A DNA stretch of 64,000 nt from Metaphire vulgaris (taxonomy: Eukaryota > Annelida > Clitellata > Crassiclitellata > Megascolecidae): the NCBI GenBank assembly GCA_018105865.1, contig CM030861.1, forward strand, positions 2,241,484-2,305,483, read 5' to 3'. Numbering within the stretch: position 1 is the stretch's first letter; every line of letters begins with the position of its first letter. Shown here piece by piece: positions 56,905-64,000 of the stretch. Made by a program: the position numbers and the translations under genes. The notes below the pieces were generated by a model. The model searched no databases and was not told where the DNA came from. It was given only the letters and a program-made list of their open reading frames with translations.

Positions 56905-59621
56905 TTTAATACATTTTACTGCTGCATACAATGAAAGAGCAAGGCCCAAATTGGAAGCATGTGTTGTTACAGAAGAAAAATCAAGGCAAGCATAAATTTC
57001 AGTTTTCCTTTTAATATGCTGAACGAAATTTTAATGTAAAATTCTGTTCCATTTTTTTAATTCGGAAAATTAAGCTTGAGAAATGCAGCGGCAACATCTA
57101 CCTGCTTCGTTATAGCACAAAATGCCGAGTGGTAGGTAATTTGGCTGCCTCCAAATAAGATCCAGTAGCGTCGCCACGGGGTTGTTTGGGGTTGTTCAAA
57201 CAACCCCACTTAAAAAATATGACCAACACAATTTATGTAAATCCGTTGACTTTTGTTGAAGGAGGGGTAGTGGGGGGGGGGCTCGGCCGCGACTTCAGTG
57301 TTCAGTTGCATATAGTGTCTCCAGTTAACAACCCAACTTTGTATAAGCTGGCTACGCCACTGATAAGATCGAATACCCGATTCCTCCGCATGTGCAATCT
57401 AGTTTTAAAGAACTTTTAATTTTTATTTTAGAGTGGAATTCTTCTGGTCATTCTGATAGTACTCTGCATTATTCTCTTCATCATCGTCATCGTTTTAACT
57501 GCTGTGATGTGTCGCCGAAGAAGAATGGATCGGTAAGAACTAAGAAACCTCTTTCAATCGTTCGTCTTCGTGGCCGTGTCTCATAGCTTTATCAGTTGCA
57601 AACTAATGACCACATCATCATCACCATCATCATCGTCATCAGCAGCAGCATTATCATTGTCATCACCATCATCATCATTATCATAATAATCATTATCATC
57701 ATCATCATCAACATGATCATCATCATCATCATCATCATCATCGTCGTCGTCGTCGTAATCATAATCATCATAATCATAATCATTATCTTCTTCATCATCA
57801 TCAGCATGATCATCATCAGCAGCAGCAGCATCATCACCATCATCAACATTATCAACATCATCATCATTATCACCATTGTCGTCATCATCATTATCATCAT
57901 CATTATCTTCATCAACAACAACAACAACATCATCATCACCTAGCCATTTGGGATCGTAGTGTCGCCTGGCACAGCTATTGCAACCATCGATTCCTTGGCC
58001 GACCACGAGGACGCCTCCAGGAGCGGTTAGGACGACGGCCAGATGCCCGGTTGAAGTGGCGCCGTAGTATCCGCCACCGGTGGACTGGGACATCTTCATC
58101 CAAACGAGCAATGTGTCCGAAGAGGACATTGAAGTCGGCGTCCAGAAATCATTTCTGCCAGCAATGGCAGCTCAGCGCCAAAGAGGATGTCAGTATGAAG
58201 TCGTACCAGCGGATTCCCATAATCAGGGTCGTTTTAAGGCATAGAGGCATGGTAGGCACGTGCCTAGGGCCCCCGCGATATATGAGGGGCCCCGCGAACG
58301 GTGAAACAAATAATTTTGAAAAAGGTAATCGCCGCTTTATCTTGTTTGAATTTTTAAAAATTATTTTTTCCTCCGAAACTAGAATACGCAAGAAAAAAGT
58401 CATCATTACTTTTCAAGAAATGCCTATAGGGCCCGCAAACTTCTTAAAACGCCACTGATCATAATCAGACGAAGACTTTTGGTGCGAGAGGGACAGAAAA
58501 ACCTCTAAAGCTCTTAAGTCTTTAGACCGAAGATTGCACATTTCTGTTCCATTAGGCGGGAGGACAGGGGCACAGGGCAAGCGTGCGGTATATGCAGTGA
58601 CGTCTCGCAGCAAATTTATGGGGGGGATGCCAATTCCCGACGCGATAAGGTCTGACTAGCATAAAAAAGACAGCGCCCGAAGCGAAGTATAAATATTGTG
58701 AAAAAGGGCATCGCCACTTTAATTAGACAAAAAAGTCATTTATTTCGATTATTTTGCGCCACTAAATATGTCATCGACTGTTTAATAAGACATAGATAAT
58801 AACTTGTTTAAATTATTTTTTACCCTCCCCAAAAAAGAAACAAATTTGGGGGAAGTTCAGTCATCCCCCAGGATACCATTACGCGACGTCTCTGGGTAAC
58901 TTATATGCGTACCTTGATACGTAGGCCTATTGAGAGTCGCTTTTTCCATTCAGATCCTGTTCAGAGATAGAGAATGCCAGGTTGATGCATCTTTAAAGGT
59001 CGTCTCTACAGCATACATCAGATCAGATATATATTTTACACCCCCCTTAACACCCTCTCAACACCCCAATTGGAGACCGACACCTCCAACGCCCCCTCCC
59101 CCCGTTTCAGCTATGAGGTGGCTTTTTGCTTGTCAGACATTTTTGGCAGGAGACCCACAGAATTTACCGACACCCCTCCCCCACCCAAATTGATAATCCT
59201 AGAAATAGCCCTGCATCCGATGACCGAATGATGTCACGTAGATGAATGAATGAATGTCTTCTGTAATTTTTTGTTTTCAATGAATTGACTCAGACTGAAT
59301 GAAAAGCGCCTGGTGACCGCTTCAGTCAGCACAATCCTCGCTCCCTCTGGCAATCATCGCGTTGAGAATGACTACTTCAAAAGTGCGCTAGATGGCGACT
59401 TCCACGAATCGTGCGAATCTGCTGACAAGTCGTGCAAGAAGGATTTCGAATATGACAACCAGGCTGCTGAGAATGACTATGAGAAATTGGACGGGGTCGA
59501 CCAGGTCGAGATAACCGTCGGTCAAGGTCAAGAACCACCAGAACCACCAGAAAGATTCATCTACAAAGTCAAAGACAGTGATGGGCAACCAATACATCTG
59601 GAAAATTTCGCCAGTTGTTAG
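46133..59621 (+). CDS. Delta-like Notch ligand (DSL family), complete
   Basis: Eleven coding exons join in phase: 46133-46195, 47689-47840, 48617-48752, 49702-49871, 50273-50412, 50913-51038, 53770-54140, 54845-54896, 56440-56651, 57432-57532, 59294-59621 (1851 bases, 616 residues). All introns are GT-AG. The product is a type I membrane ligand that activates Notch on neighbouring cells. Domains: signal peptide 1-21; MNNL about 22-165; DSL about 178-222 with six cysteines and the FYG motif; six EGF-like repeats about 222-435; membrane span about 476-498; tail about 499-616. With only six EGF repeats and no Jagged-type cysteine-rich region it is Delta-like. EGF2 has the VNVNEC calcium-binding start. 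The tail ends NFASC, without the usual ATEV-type PDZ motif. The second start (exon 2) rests on phase and MNNL similarity; the first exon is the only one resting on hydrophobicity alone. Confidence 0.88.
46203..46284. repeat. (ATT)n microsatellite in intron 1
   Basis: About 27 ATT units, beginning just after the intron 1 donor. Confidence 0.95.
46700..46950 (+). mobile_element. LINE C-terminal remnant in intron 1
   Basis: Reads [30 protein letters not shown] and ADRDRWRQW, the GH/GYxxR...GRPR...DRxxWR signature, with a G run breaking the similarity at about 46790. 5' and 3' truncated. Confidence 0.7.
47130..47491. mobile_element. MITE, GCTGTCC/TTAATTACGTCA family, copy 3
   Basis: The right end reversed reads GCAGTCCATTAATTACGTCA; the interior shares TTGTCAACAACTGTCAAACT and ATTATGTCAAAAACTTTTGA with copy 2. 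The left end is lost or diverged. A reversed box, ATCTTTTTTGCTCATCATGT, is at 47271. Lies in intron 1 just upstream of exon 2. Confidence 0.65.
47689..49871 (+). CDS. Delta-like exons 2-4: MNNL domain
   Basis: Exon 2 (47689-47840) encodes [20 protein letters not shown] then [13 protein letters not shown], matching the FELxIxxFxNxxG...CC...C...C pattern of the Notch-ligand N-terminus. Exon 3 (48617-48752) has [17 protein letters not shown] and exon 4 (49702-49871) [15 protein letters not shown], equal to the NPI-F-F-WPG-FSLIIEA motif split by an intron. Exon 4 ends GRRGRDKTV with donor GTTAGT. Exon phases are 2, 0 and 2. Confidence 0.85.
47870..48020. repeat. (CAT)n-rich low-complexity tract
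   Basis: Degenerate CATCATCAC/CGTCGT repeat in intron 2. Confidence 0.85.
48236..48337. repeat. (AAT)n microsatellite in intron 2
   Basis: About 30 AAT units with AAAATAT interruptions. The tyrosine-rich reverse frame over it is an artefact. Confidence 0.95.
49036..49584 (-). mobile_element. tRNA-derived SINE with (AAT)n tail, in intron 3
   Basis: On the minus strand GGAACAGTGGTTAGCGCATT (A box) and GTGGTTCAACTCCCGGCGGC (B box) form a polymerase III promoter. A body with CATCGGGTGACCTGGACCGA and ACCTAAGTGTTTGAAACGGA follows, then an AAT tail (plus-strand 49036-49080). The body is split by the MITE at 49180-49409. Confidence 0.8.
49180..49409. mobile_element. hAT-like MITE, CAGTGGCGTAACGTG family
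   Basis: Ends CAGTGGCGTAACGTGGGGG and, reversed, CAGTGGCGTAGCGTGACT. Perfect 8-bp target duplication CTGAGGAG (49172-49179 and 49410-49417). It has the reversed box with an expanded T run (GCGACC, T18, GCTCGTCAG, 49299-49333) and a central palindrome AGGGTTAGG...TTAACCCTAACC at 49256-49282. Confidence 0.95.
50273..50412 (+). CDS. Delta-like exon 5: DSL domain
   Basis: Encodes [39 protein letters not shown] and ICKTG, completed by WEDVSNDC in exon 6. The cysteine spacing C-x8-C-x3-C-x12-C-x8-C-x8-C and the aromatic FYG match the Notch-binding DSL domain. The usual RPRDD loop is VPQDH here. Confidence 0.95.
50913..54140 (+). CDS. Delta-like exons 6-7: EGF repeats 1-4 and start of 5
   Basis: Exon 6 (50913-51038) gives the first repeat, [20 protein letters not shown]. 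Exon 7 (53770-54140) gives [30 protein letters not shown], then [11 protein letters not shown]...[10 protein letters not shown], and [20 protein letters not shown]. Each repeat has six cysteines in EGF spacing. The 2.7-kb intron between the two exons carries a retroelement 3' end and two MITEs. Confidence 0.93.
51900..52160 (+). mobile_element. retroelement 3' end, second copy of the 30.7-kb family
   Basis: After a TA-rich palindrome (51905-51965) the plus strand reads [20 protein letters not shown], then TAGTCCCTTGGGAACGAAGT and TCGAGGGCATAAATAAATAT. Both the protein end and the 3' UTR match the minus-strand copy at 30625-30810. Only the last 90 bases of coding sequence remain. Lies in intron 6 of the Delta-like gene. 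Confidence 0.8.
52266..52535. mobile_element. hAT-like element, CAGTGCT-CCCAAGC family
   Basis: Ends CAGTGCTACCCAAGCTTTTT and, reversed, CAGTGCTTCCCAAGCTGTGT. Flanks GTGTAGGC and TTGTAGAC match 6/8. Subterminal GCCGCGGCACAC motifs. A box, AAGGGCAAAAAGGTCGTCAA, is at 52385. Confidence 0.8.
53432..53612. mobile_element. CAGGGTTATTTCTAGG MITE, reversed
   Basis: Starts CAGAGATATGTTTACACCCC; right end reversed CAGGGTTATTTCTAGGATTA. Flanks CACAGAAA and CGTAGAAA match 6/8. Lies 160 bp upstream of exon 7 of the Delta-like gene. Confidence 0.85.
54139..54590 (+). repeat. minisatellite starting at the exon 7 donor
   Basis: Units of about 33 bp, TGTATTCCATTCAATAATTA plus ATAGCTG with or without TAGGCCTATTCC, recur about seven times at 54141-54360 and twice more at 54515-54575. 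The exon 7 donor itself, CAG/GTATTCCATTC, is the start of the first unit. Confidence 0.85.
54845..56651 (+). CDS. Delta-like exons 8-9: EGF repeats 5-6 and stalk
   Basis: The 52-base exon 8 (54845-54896) encodes [18 protein letters not shown] and completes repeat 5. Exon 9 (56440-56651) encodes [30 protein letters not shown], then a 35-residue juxtamembrane stalk ending ADVNIFVGD at donor GTAGGT. Confidence 0.9.
55176..55441. mobile_element. hAT-like MITE, CAGG-CCCG-C family
   Basis: Ends CAGGCCCGCCCGAAGTGGGG and, reversed, CAGGGCCCGTCGGAACGAAT. Flanks TGTTTGAA and TGCTTGAA match 7/8. Two reversed boxes, GACCTTTTTTGCTTCTCAAG (55302) and GATGACCTTTTTTGCTTGTC (55346), 45 bp apart. In intron 8. 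Confidence 0.9.
55442..56439. other. intron 8 remainder, nothing recognised
   Basis: AT-rich intronic DNA with a TCTGCC/CTATCTAT-rich patch near 55600-55720. No exon or element found. Confidence 0.5.
56868..56905. repeat. (AAT)n(ATT)n palindromic microsatellite
   Basis: AATAATAATAAT directly followed by ATTATTATTATT, a perfect hairpin, in intron 9. Confidence 0.9.
57163..57362. mobile_element. hAT-like MITE, CAGTAGCGTCGCC family
   Basis: Left end CAGTAGCGTCGCCACGGGG; right end reversed CAGTGGCGTAGCCAGCTTA. Perfect 8-bp target duplication ATAAGATC (57155-57162 and 57363-57370). It lies 69 bp upstream of the membrane-span exon. Confidence 0.95.
57432..59621 (+). CDS. Delta-like exons 10-11: membrane span and tail
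   Basis: Exon 10 (57432-57532) encodes [26 protein letters not shown] and the stop-transfer CRRRRMD. Exon 11 (59294-59621) encodes the cytoplasmic tail with two VENDYF/AENDYE motifs and EPPEPPERF, ending NFASC and TAG. The 1.76-kb intron has a LINE 3' end with GAT tail and two MITEs, one ending 80 bp before the last exon. Confidence 0.9.
57595..58223 (-). mobile_element. LINE 3' end with (GAT)n tail in intron 10
   Basis: The minus strand from about 58135 reads [34 protein letters not shown] and a stop, the LFGHIARL...RGRPRxxWL motif of LINE proteins. A 340-bp degenerate GATGAT run (plus strand 57600-57940) follows as tail. The sequence between 58140 and 58223 is probably more of the same element. 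Confidence 0.8.
58224..58457. mobile_element. hAT-like MITE, CAGGGTCGTTTTAAG family
   Basis: Ends CAGGGTCGTTTTAAGGCATA and, reversed, CAGTGGCGTTTTAAGAAGTT. Flanks CCCATAAT and ATCATAAT match 6/8. Box-like GAAAAAGGTAATCGCC (58317) and GCAAGAAAAAAGTCATCATT (58389). A degenerate relative is in the PLAT gene intron at 32660. Confidence 0.8.
58620..59023. other. intron 10 remainder with decayed MITE text
   Basis: GGGGGGATGCCAATTCC and CGACGCGATAAGG with CTGACTAGCATAAAAAAGAC and ACAAAAAAGTCATTTATTTC look like decayed MITE pieces, without paired ends. Confidence 0.4.
59024..59213. mobile_element. CAGGGTTATTTCTAGG MITE, reversed
   Basis: Starts CAGATATATATTTTACACCC; right end reversed CAGGGCTATTTCTAGGATTA. 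Flanks CATCAGAT and CATCCGAT match 7/8. Reversed box GGCTTTTTGCTTGTCAGACA at 59126. Ends 80 bp before the last Delta-like exon. Confidence 0.9.
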
Positions 59622-59769
59622 CTTAAGGCTTTTTTGGTCCTTCGTACGAGCTACAACTGCGCCACATAATATAAATTCGTTGTTAGGGCCTAAATGAGAA
59701 ATTTTGAAAGCACGATAAGTGAATGGCTTGAAACTAAACCAAAGACAAATTAGGGTCAGATGAGCCGAG

Positions 59770-60012
59770 AGTGGCGTAGCCAAGGGGGTGTTTGGCGGTT
59801 AAAACCCCCTTGGCTGCCGAAAAATATTTGTAATGACTTTCTATGCATTAATGATTTTAGGGAGCGATTTTGGTGGTCAAATCCCTTCTTGGCCGTGGCG
59901 ACCTCTTTTTTTGCTTGTCGGGAAAAAATATATGTTTGCTTGTCAAGATTTTTCCCAAGTTGATCATGGTCAAAACCAAAACCCCCTTCTGAAAATCCTG
60001 GCTACGCCACTG
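59770..60012. mobile_element. hAT-like MITE, CAGTGGCGTAGCCA family
   Basis: Starts AGTGGCGTAGCCAAGGGGG (leading C lost); right end reversed CAGTGGCGTAGCCAGGATTT. Flanks GAGCCGAG and GAGCCAAG match 7/8. Reversed box GCGACCTCTTTTTTTGCTTG at 59898. Starts 148 bp after the Delta-like stop codon, probably in its 3' UTR. Confidence 0.85.
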
Positions 60013-60734
60013 GAGCCAAGACAATCGATCGGCGTTTAAATGCCAGGGAACTGTATATTGTGGATAAACGAAATCAGACACGTGGTTCCAGAGTTGAGAT
60101 CAAAATATCATTCTAAACAATTATAGCTTTAACAAAGTCAGGGTCATTACTGAATTTGGAAATGCGAATCGTATTTCAGTCACTGTATATGAAATCAATA
60201 GCTGGCGAATGCTTAGAAATTCGCTCCTATCAACATGATAACTGTCAGATAATTTAAGAAAAGATAACCTACATGTATTCTTATGCATATGTATATATAG
60301 GCTACTCATAATTTTAGAGCTTGATGGACATTGTATAGACATAATATATGCATGGTGAGATAATAATCATTTATTTAATTACGGACTTTTAAAGCACCAT
60401 TCTAAACCAAAGAGATTTATAATTATCAAAATCTGTTGTTTACGCTTAGGATTTTCGTTTTTTTATAGCAGTTTTGCTTGCTGATTATTGTGGTCCTTGA
60501 ATGACATGGTCATACACCGTAGGCCTATAGCCTGCAAACAATTTTGTGTTGACTTCGAATGACTATGGTGTTATCACAGGCTAAGGCCTCCTAGTCCTAA
60601 AGTAAACCATGCACTTTAAATCACAATAGTATTATTATTATATTATTATTAAATTCAGTTGAATTTGTGTCCTTAAGTTTGTTGAGAAGGCATGGGTTAG
60701 GTTTGGGAGATGACAACATTTATTATTCGGAGCA

Positions 60735-60935
60735 AGATATATAGTTTGCGCCCCTAAATTTCCGTGACCTTTTTTTAGTCATTGCACAGTTTCCTTATCC
60801 CTATGAAACACTCCATTTTCGGGCTGACCTTTTTTTTATTCCGCGCAACTATTTTTTCACATCAAAAATGCGCCCCCACCGTTCGGCGCCCGGGGCGGCT
60901 TGCCCTCTGGGCCTCTGCCCCTAGCTACGGCTCTG
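60735..60935. mobile_element. truncated MITE, CAGAGCCGTAGC end
   Basis: The right end reversed reads CAGAGCCGTAGCTAGGGGCA; the inside has TTTGCGCCCCTAAATTTCCG and GTGACCTTTTTTTAGTCATT, parallel to the copy at 28099. The left end is not recognisable. Confidence 0.65.
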
Positions 60936-61339
60936 CTTGTACGGAACCTACGGAACTCAAGAAATTTTTGAAACCTTCTGGTTTTCACTGATCACCAAAA
61001 TTAAAATTCACTTAATGGGTGCGCCATTACGAGTTCGAGTAGTGTGGTCACCTGAAATGGATCGGCGTTTTACTCCAAGTCAACATCGATAGCAAAGTCG
61101 CAAAGAAGACGCTCGAGTTTTATTGCTCCAGTAAGATATCTACGTAGAATTGTAGATGTTTTATGGAAGATGAATATTCCCAGCATCGTTTGATGAAATT
61201 ATATTAGAAATTTTACAGTAAGACTTTCATTTAATGCAAAGAATAACATAAAGACAAAAAAACTATTAACTTAACCCAACAAGAACTCTCGAGTCTAAAA
61301 TGTTGCAATTTCTAAAATAATAGTTTCAATTAAAAATAA

Positions 61340-62481
61340 CTATTTAATTGCCGTCAAGGCTGTCGCTCGCTTTTCCGTGTTCTGGAAGAGAGCGCGAATG
61401 AGTTGCTTCAGCTCAACAGCGGTAAATTCAGCGGCCAAAGGACCTTTTCCATCTGCCCATCGATCAACTATCTCTTGAAGTCTGGCGGTCAGAAGGAACT
61501 TCATCTCTTCCATCTTATTCCACTTTGGAACAAATTTGAAAATGGAGCCAGACACTGAATCGTGGAAAAGGTTGTTGCCAGATTTGGAAAAGAACTGAAG
61601 GATGCAGTTGAGGAACTTGGCATCTGATTCGGAGATGTCTTCGAGTGAACCAATCTTTGTAAGCATCTCGGCAATTACGCAGTTCAACAGTGTACCTGTT
61701 AAAACAGAATCCGCACAACAGAGGCTAAGAACAAGCGCTACAAAGGTTAAAAGACCAAGGAGAAATACCAGTCAGTGGCATAGGCGTGGTCTTGTGCCAC
61801 CCATGGCCCCTGAAAAAAATGCTGCTCCCAATCTGCTGTTCTTATGCTTGACAAGCAAATAAAGGTCACTATATAAAATGGCCTGACAAGCAAAAAAAAG
61901 ATCATCACCGCTCAATTTGCCGCCCCTCCACATGTGCCGCCCATGGCTCGAGCCATAGTAGCCATCGGGATGCTATGCCTCTGATACCAGTAGGTTCACA
62001 TATGAAGTGAAGCAATGTCAGTTGAACACTTTACACAGCAAATGCAATGAAAATTGCATAGTTCGGCATGGCTCAAAATTTCAACAATCAGAAGTGAAGC
62101 CTATTTTCAACACCAATTTCAAAATTAACTAAGAAATGATAAAAAAGATTAAAGCCTACTTTTTTCAGTCAGCATAAATTAGACAACATACTTAAAGCCC
62201 CAATTGGCATACTGTATCCTGTTCTGATTATATATTTCCACAATTACACACATAACAATTACAATTATTACATGTTATTGAACTTTCCACAGATCAATTA
62301 CAATTACATTGGCAAAATGTAATTAATTATAATTGAATTACAATTATAATTGTAATTGACCCATGTCTACCACATACACATCAGTTTAATAAGGTCACAT
62401 ATTGGTTAAAAAGACTTTGGTTTCCATAAAATATCTACAATTCAAGATACCCTATAAAACAACAACAACAACAACAACAAC

Positions 62482-62515
<34 letters not shown>

Positions 62516-63562
62516 GCAGTTTATGAATGGCTCTGAAAGTTGCATGACGCCTTTAGGCATCATTGCCGTTTAACAGAAGTTAATGCTTGACGCCTATAGA
62601 CATCAAAGCCGATAGAAGGTTAAGAAAAGCTTGGATTTCATATAACCAGGTTCGCTGCATTGCGATTCTATTGTGGGTCAGTGACAGATTATTTTGATAA
62701 AATTTCAGCAAAATTTCCTAAATAATTTGTCAAACTCAAGTTAAGAACAATTATTAACCAAATGCTGATTAGTATCCATGTAATAATACAGTAATGGTTA
62801 ACACTCTCAACAGCACACATACCAATTGACTTGTTAAAGACATTCACAGGAAGAACGTCTTTCCAGACATCCACCAGATGGCGCAGCTTCAAGATTAACT
62901 TGTGAACAGTGCGATCAACTTTCTCATAGTTTTCACCTTCTCCAATGTTTGCAAATCCTATGGAAATGTCACAAACCATAGAACAAACATTAAAACAATC
63001 AATAAGTCATTGAACTTCTATAGCACCATTTCAATAATGCACTTGGCATCAGTCAATGGCAGTTACTAAGCAAAATCATAATAATTCAGGATCATTAATT
63101 TTTCTTAATTAATGTTCTCAGATGGTAACACTGACATTCGCTGAAAACATTCCTCCAAACATTAAAAGTAACCAATTTGCTATTTGATTAACTCCCTAAA
63201 CTACAACAAAACCCACTTATCCCTGTACCACCCGGAATATTTGGTGACATTCCCTGACCAAAAGAAGAAATGCAATATCAAAGTACATCTGCAAAACGTT
63301 GCTTCTAAACCTTGAGCGTCGCCGAGACAATCAATCAGAATGTTCTTTTGCTGAGTCAGCATCTCCATGAAGCTCTTGGTACCAAGACGACGGAACACAG
63401 GCACCAGGTCAACGAAGGTGGCGGCACCATGGCAGAGGGGCTCCGGAAGATGAGGTCTGTACTGATGACCAAGAAGCGTCAGATGATGAGCAAAGTACAT
63501 GCAGTCGTTGTGATGAATCGCCACAAGTCTGTTACAGAGGTCCACCATAGCAGCTTCTGAAT
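61340..63562 (-). CDS. zw10: ZW10 kinetochore protein, last three exons (partial)
   Basis: Exons on the minus strand: 63562-63311, 62957-62823, 61695-61340. They join in phase (phase 1 at both junctions, GT-AG sites). Readable motifs: HHNDCMYFAHHLTLLGHQYR and CHGAATFVDLVPVFRRLGTK in the first; VDVWKDVLPVNVFNKSIG in the second; IAEMLTKIGSLEDISESDAK, FVPKW and EIVDRWADGKGPLAAEFTAV ... LIRALFQNTEKRA in the third, ending LTAIK and TAA. These match the conserved C-terminal half of animal ZW10. ZW10 acts in the RZZ complex that recruits dynein and checkpoint proteins to kinetochores, and in a Golgi-to-ER tethering complex. About 164 to 200 C-terminal residues are present; the 5' exons are beyond the window. 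A MITE lies in the last intron. Confidence 0.95.
61773..61983. mobile_element. hAT-like MITE, CAGTGGC-TAG-CGTG family
   Basis: Left end CAGTGGCATAGGCGTGGTC; right end reversed CAGAGGCATAGCATCCCGAT. Perfect 8-bp target duplication ATACCAGT (61765-61772 and 61984-61991). Two direct boxes, TTGACAAGCAAATAAAGGTC (61848) and TGACAAGCAAAAAAAAGATC (61882). Nearest relative 16804-17079. In the last ZW10 intron, 78 bp from the last exon's acceptor. Confidence 0.95.
62458..62515. repeat. (CAA)n(TAA)n microsatellite
   Basis: CAACAACAA run passing into AATAATAAT, in a ZW10 intron. The following GCATGACGCCTTTAGGCATC and TTGACGCCTATAGACATC phrases form a local repeat and may be a SINE body. Confidence 0.85.
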
Positions 63563-63685
63563 CTAGAAATAAAGGACAAGACATCAATTACCTCCAAATT
63601 CTCAATGAAAAAGTAAAGTAGCTCAACATGACGATCAACACGATGGATTCTTCATCCTAAGGCAGGCACCTCCATTACTATCAAT

Positions 63686-63925
63686 CAATCAATCAAAAAA
63701 TCAATCAATCAACTTCTATGGTGCCAATATCATAATGCCCAGGACATCAGCCGATGGCACACTAAATCCAAATAGAATTAGAGCCTGCTGCCAATCCGAC
63801 CGACCTTTCTTGCTTGACCTGGCTCTAATTCTGATTTGATTTGGTTGGTGCACCATTGGCTGATGCCCTAAGCACCATGATAGTGGTGTCATAGAAGCTT
63901 ATTGATTGATTGACTGACTGACATT
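63686..63925. mobile_element. inverted pair of SINE 3' halves
   Basis: Left half (reversed): CAATCAATCAACTTCTATGG, TGCCAATATCATAATGCCC, GGACATCAGCCGATGGCACA, AATAGAATTAGAGCC. Right half: GGCTCTAATTCTGATTTGAT, GCACCATTGGCTGATGCCCT, CACCATGATAGTGGTGTC and ATAGAAGCTTATTGATTGAT. The two halves are reverse complements around a short spacer with CGACCTTTCTTGCTTGACCT, so the region can form a long hairpin. A single copy (ACTTCTATAGCACCATTTCA) is at about 63016. In a ZW10 intron. Confidence 0.75.
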
Positions 63926-64000
63926 TAAGCGGTCCCTAAGAGACAAAATTAATAGTGGGCAACAGATCCAAGTTTGCTATGAATAGATTAAGGTCAGATT

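Larger units (their letters stand above)
59622..61339. other. intergenic space between convergent genes
   Basis: Holds the 3' flanks of the Delta-like gene (+) and ZW10 (-), two MITE insertions (59770-60012, about 60735-60935) and a short (ATT)n patch (60630-60655). A possible ATTAAA polyadenylation signal for ZW10 is on the minus strand at about 61232. No clear AATAAA was found directly after the Delta-like stop. Confidence 0.5.

Noticed and set aside
57581..58129. 182-codon aspartate-rich minus-strand frame
   Set aside because: It reads through the GAT tail of a LINE; its first 60 codons lie in the LINE end in the wrong frame.

Overview
This is a gene-poor stretch of animal nuclear DNA, probably from a marine invertebrate. 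It has multi-exon genes with GT-AG introns, many trinucleotide and (TA)n microsatellites, tRNA-derived SINEs, LINE 3' ends and a very dense load of short DNA transposons. Telomere-like TTAGGG runs inside several repeats fit a deuterostome, lophotrochozoan or cnidarian better than an arthropod (TTAGG) or nematode (TTAGGC). I cannot name the species. There are no prokaryotic or viral features.

Three genes could be assembled exon by exon. (1) At 46133-59621 (+) lies a complete Notch ligand of the DSL family, Delta-like. Its 11 coding exons join in phase to 616 residues: signal peptide, MNNL domain, DSL domain, six EGF-like repeats, one membrane span and a tail of about 110 residues. (2) At 61340-63562 (-) are the last three coding exons of ZW10 (kinetochore and Golgi-ER tethering protein), which runs off the right edge and converges on the Delta-like gene. 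(3) At 31667-33458 (+) three small exons join in phase into one complete PLAT/LH2 domain; the rest of that gene is not identified. A possible first coding exon of an unknown gene lies at 9039-9242 (-).

Left part (1-31 kb): almost entirely repeats. It contains LINE 3' ends (1, 10.1, 23.1, 29.9, 30.7 kb), a 1130-bp hAT element with perfect 8-bp target duplications (7860-8989), a broken BED-finger hAT transposase (14660-15372), a G-rich minisatellite (11.4-12.1 kb) and a nested hAT-like composite (20884-22741). Middle part (31-46 kb): the PLAT exons, then a 4.6-kb element (38250-42847) with 250-bp inverted ends that carries MITEs nested three deep. Right part (46-64 kb): the Delta-like gene and ZW10, with introns filled by MITEs, LINE 3' ends, a SINE and microsatellites.

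The most unusual pattern is in the small transposons. More than 20 elements with hAT-type ends (CAGTGGCG, CAGGGCC, CAGGGTT and so on) have 8-bp target duplications that can be read directly. Members of families with unrelated ends share one internal box, GACAAGCAAAAAAGGTCATC, often twice per element. A second pattern is a set of fold-back elements built from inverted arrays of 12-15 bp units; in three of them the centre is a telomere-like TTAGGG run.
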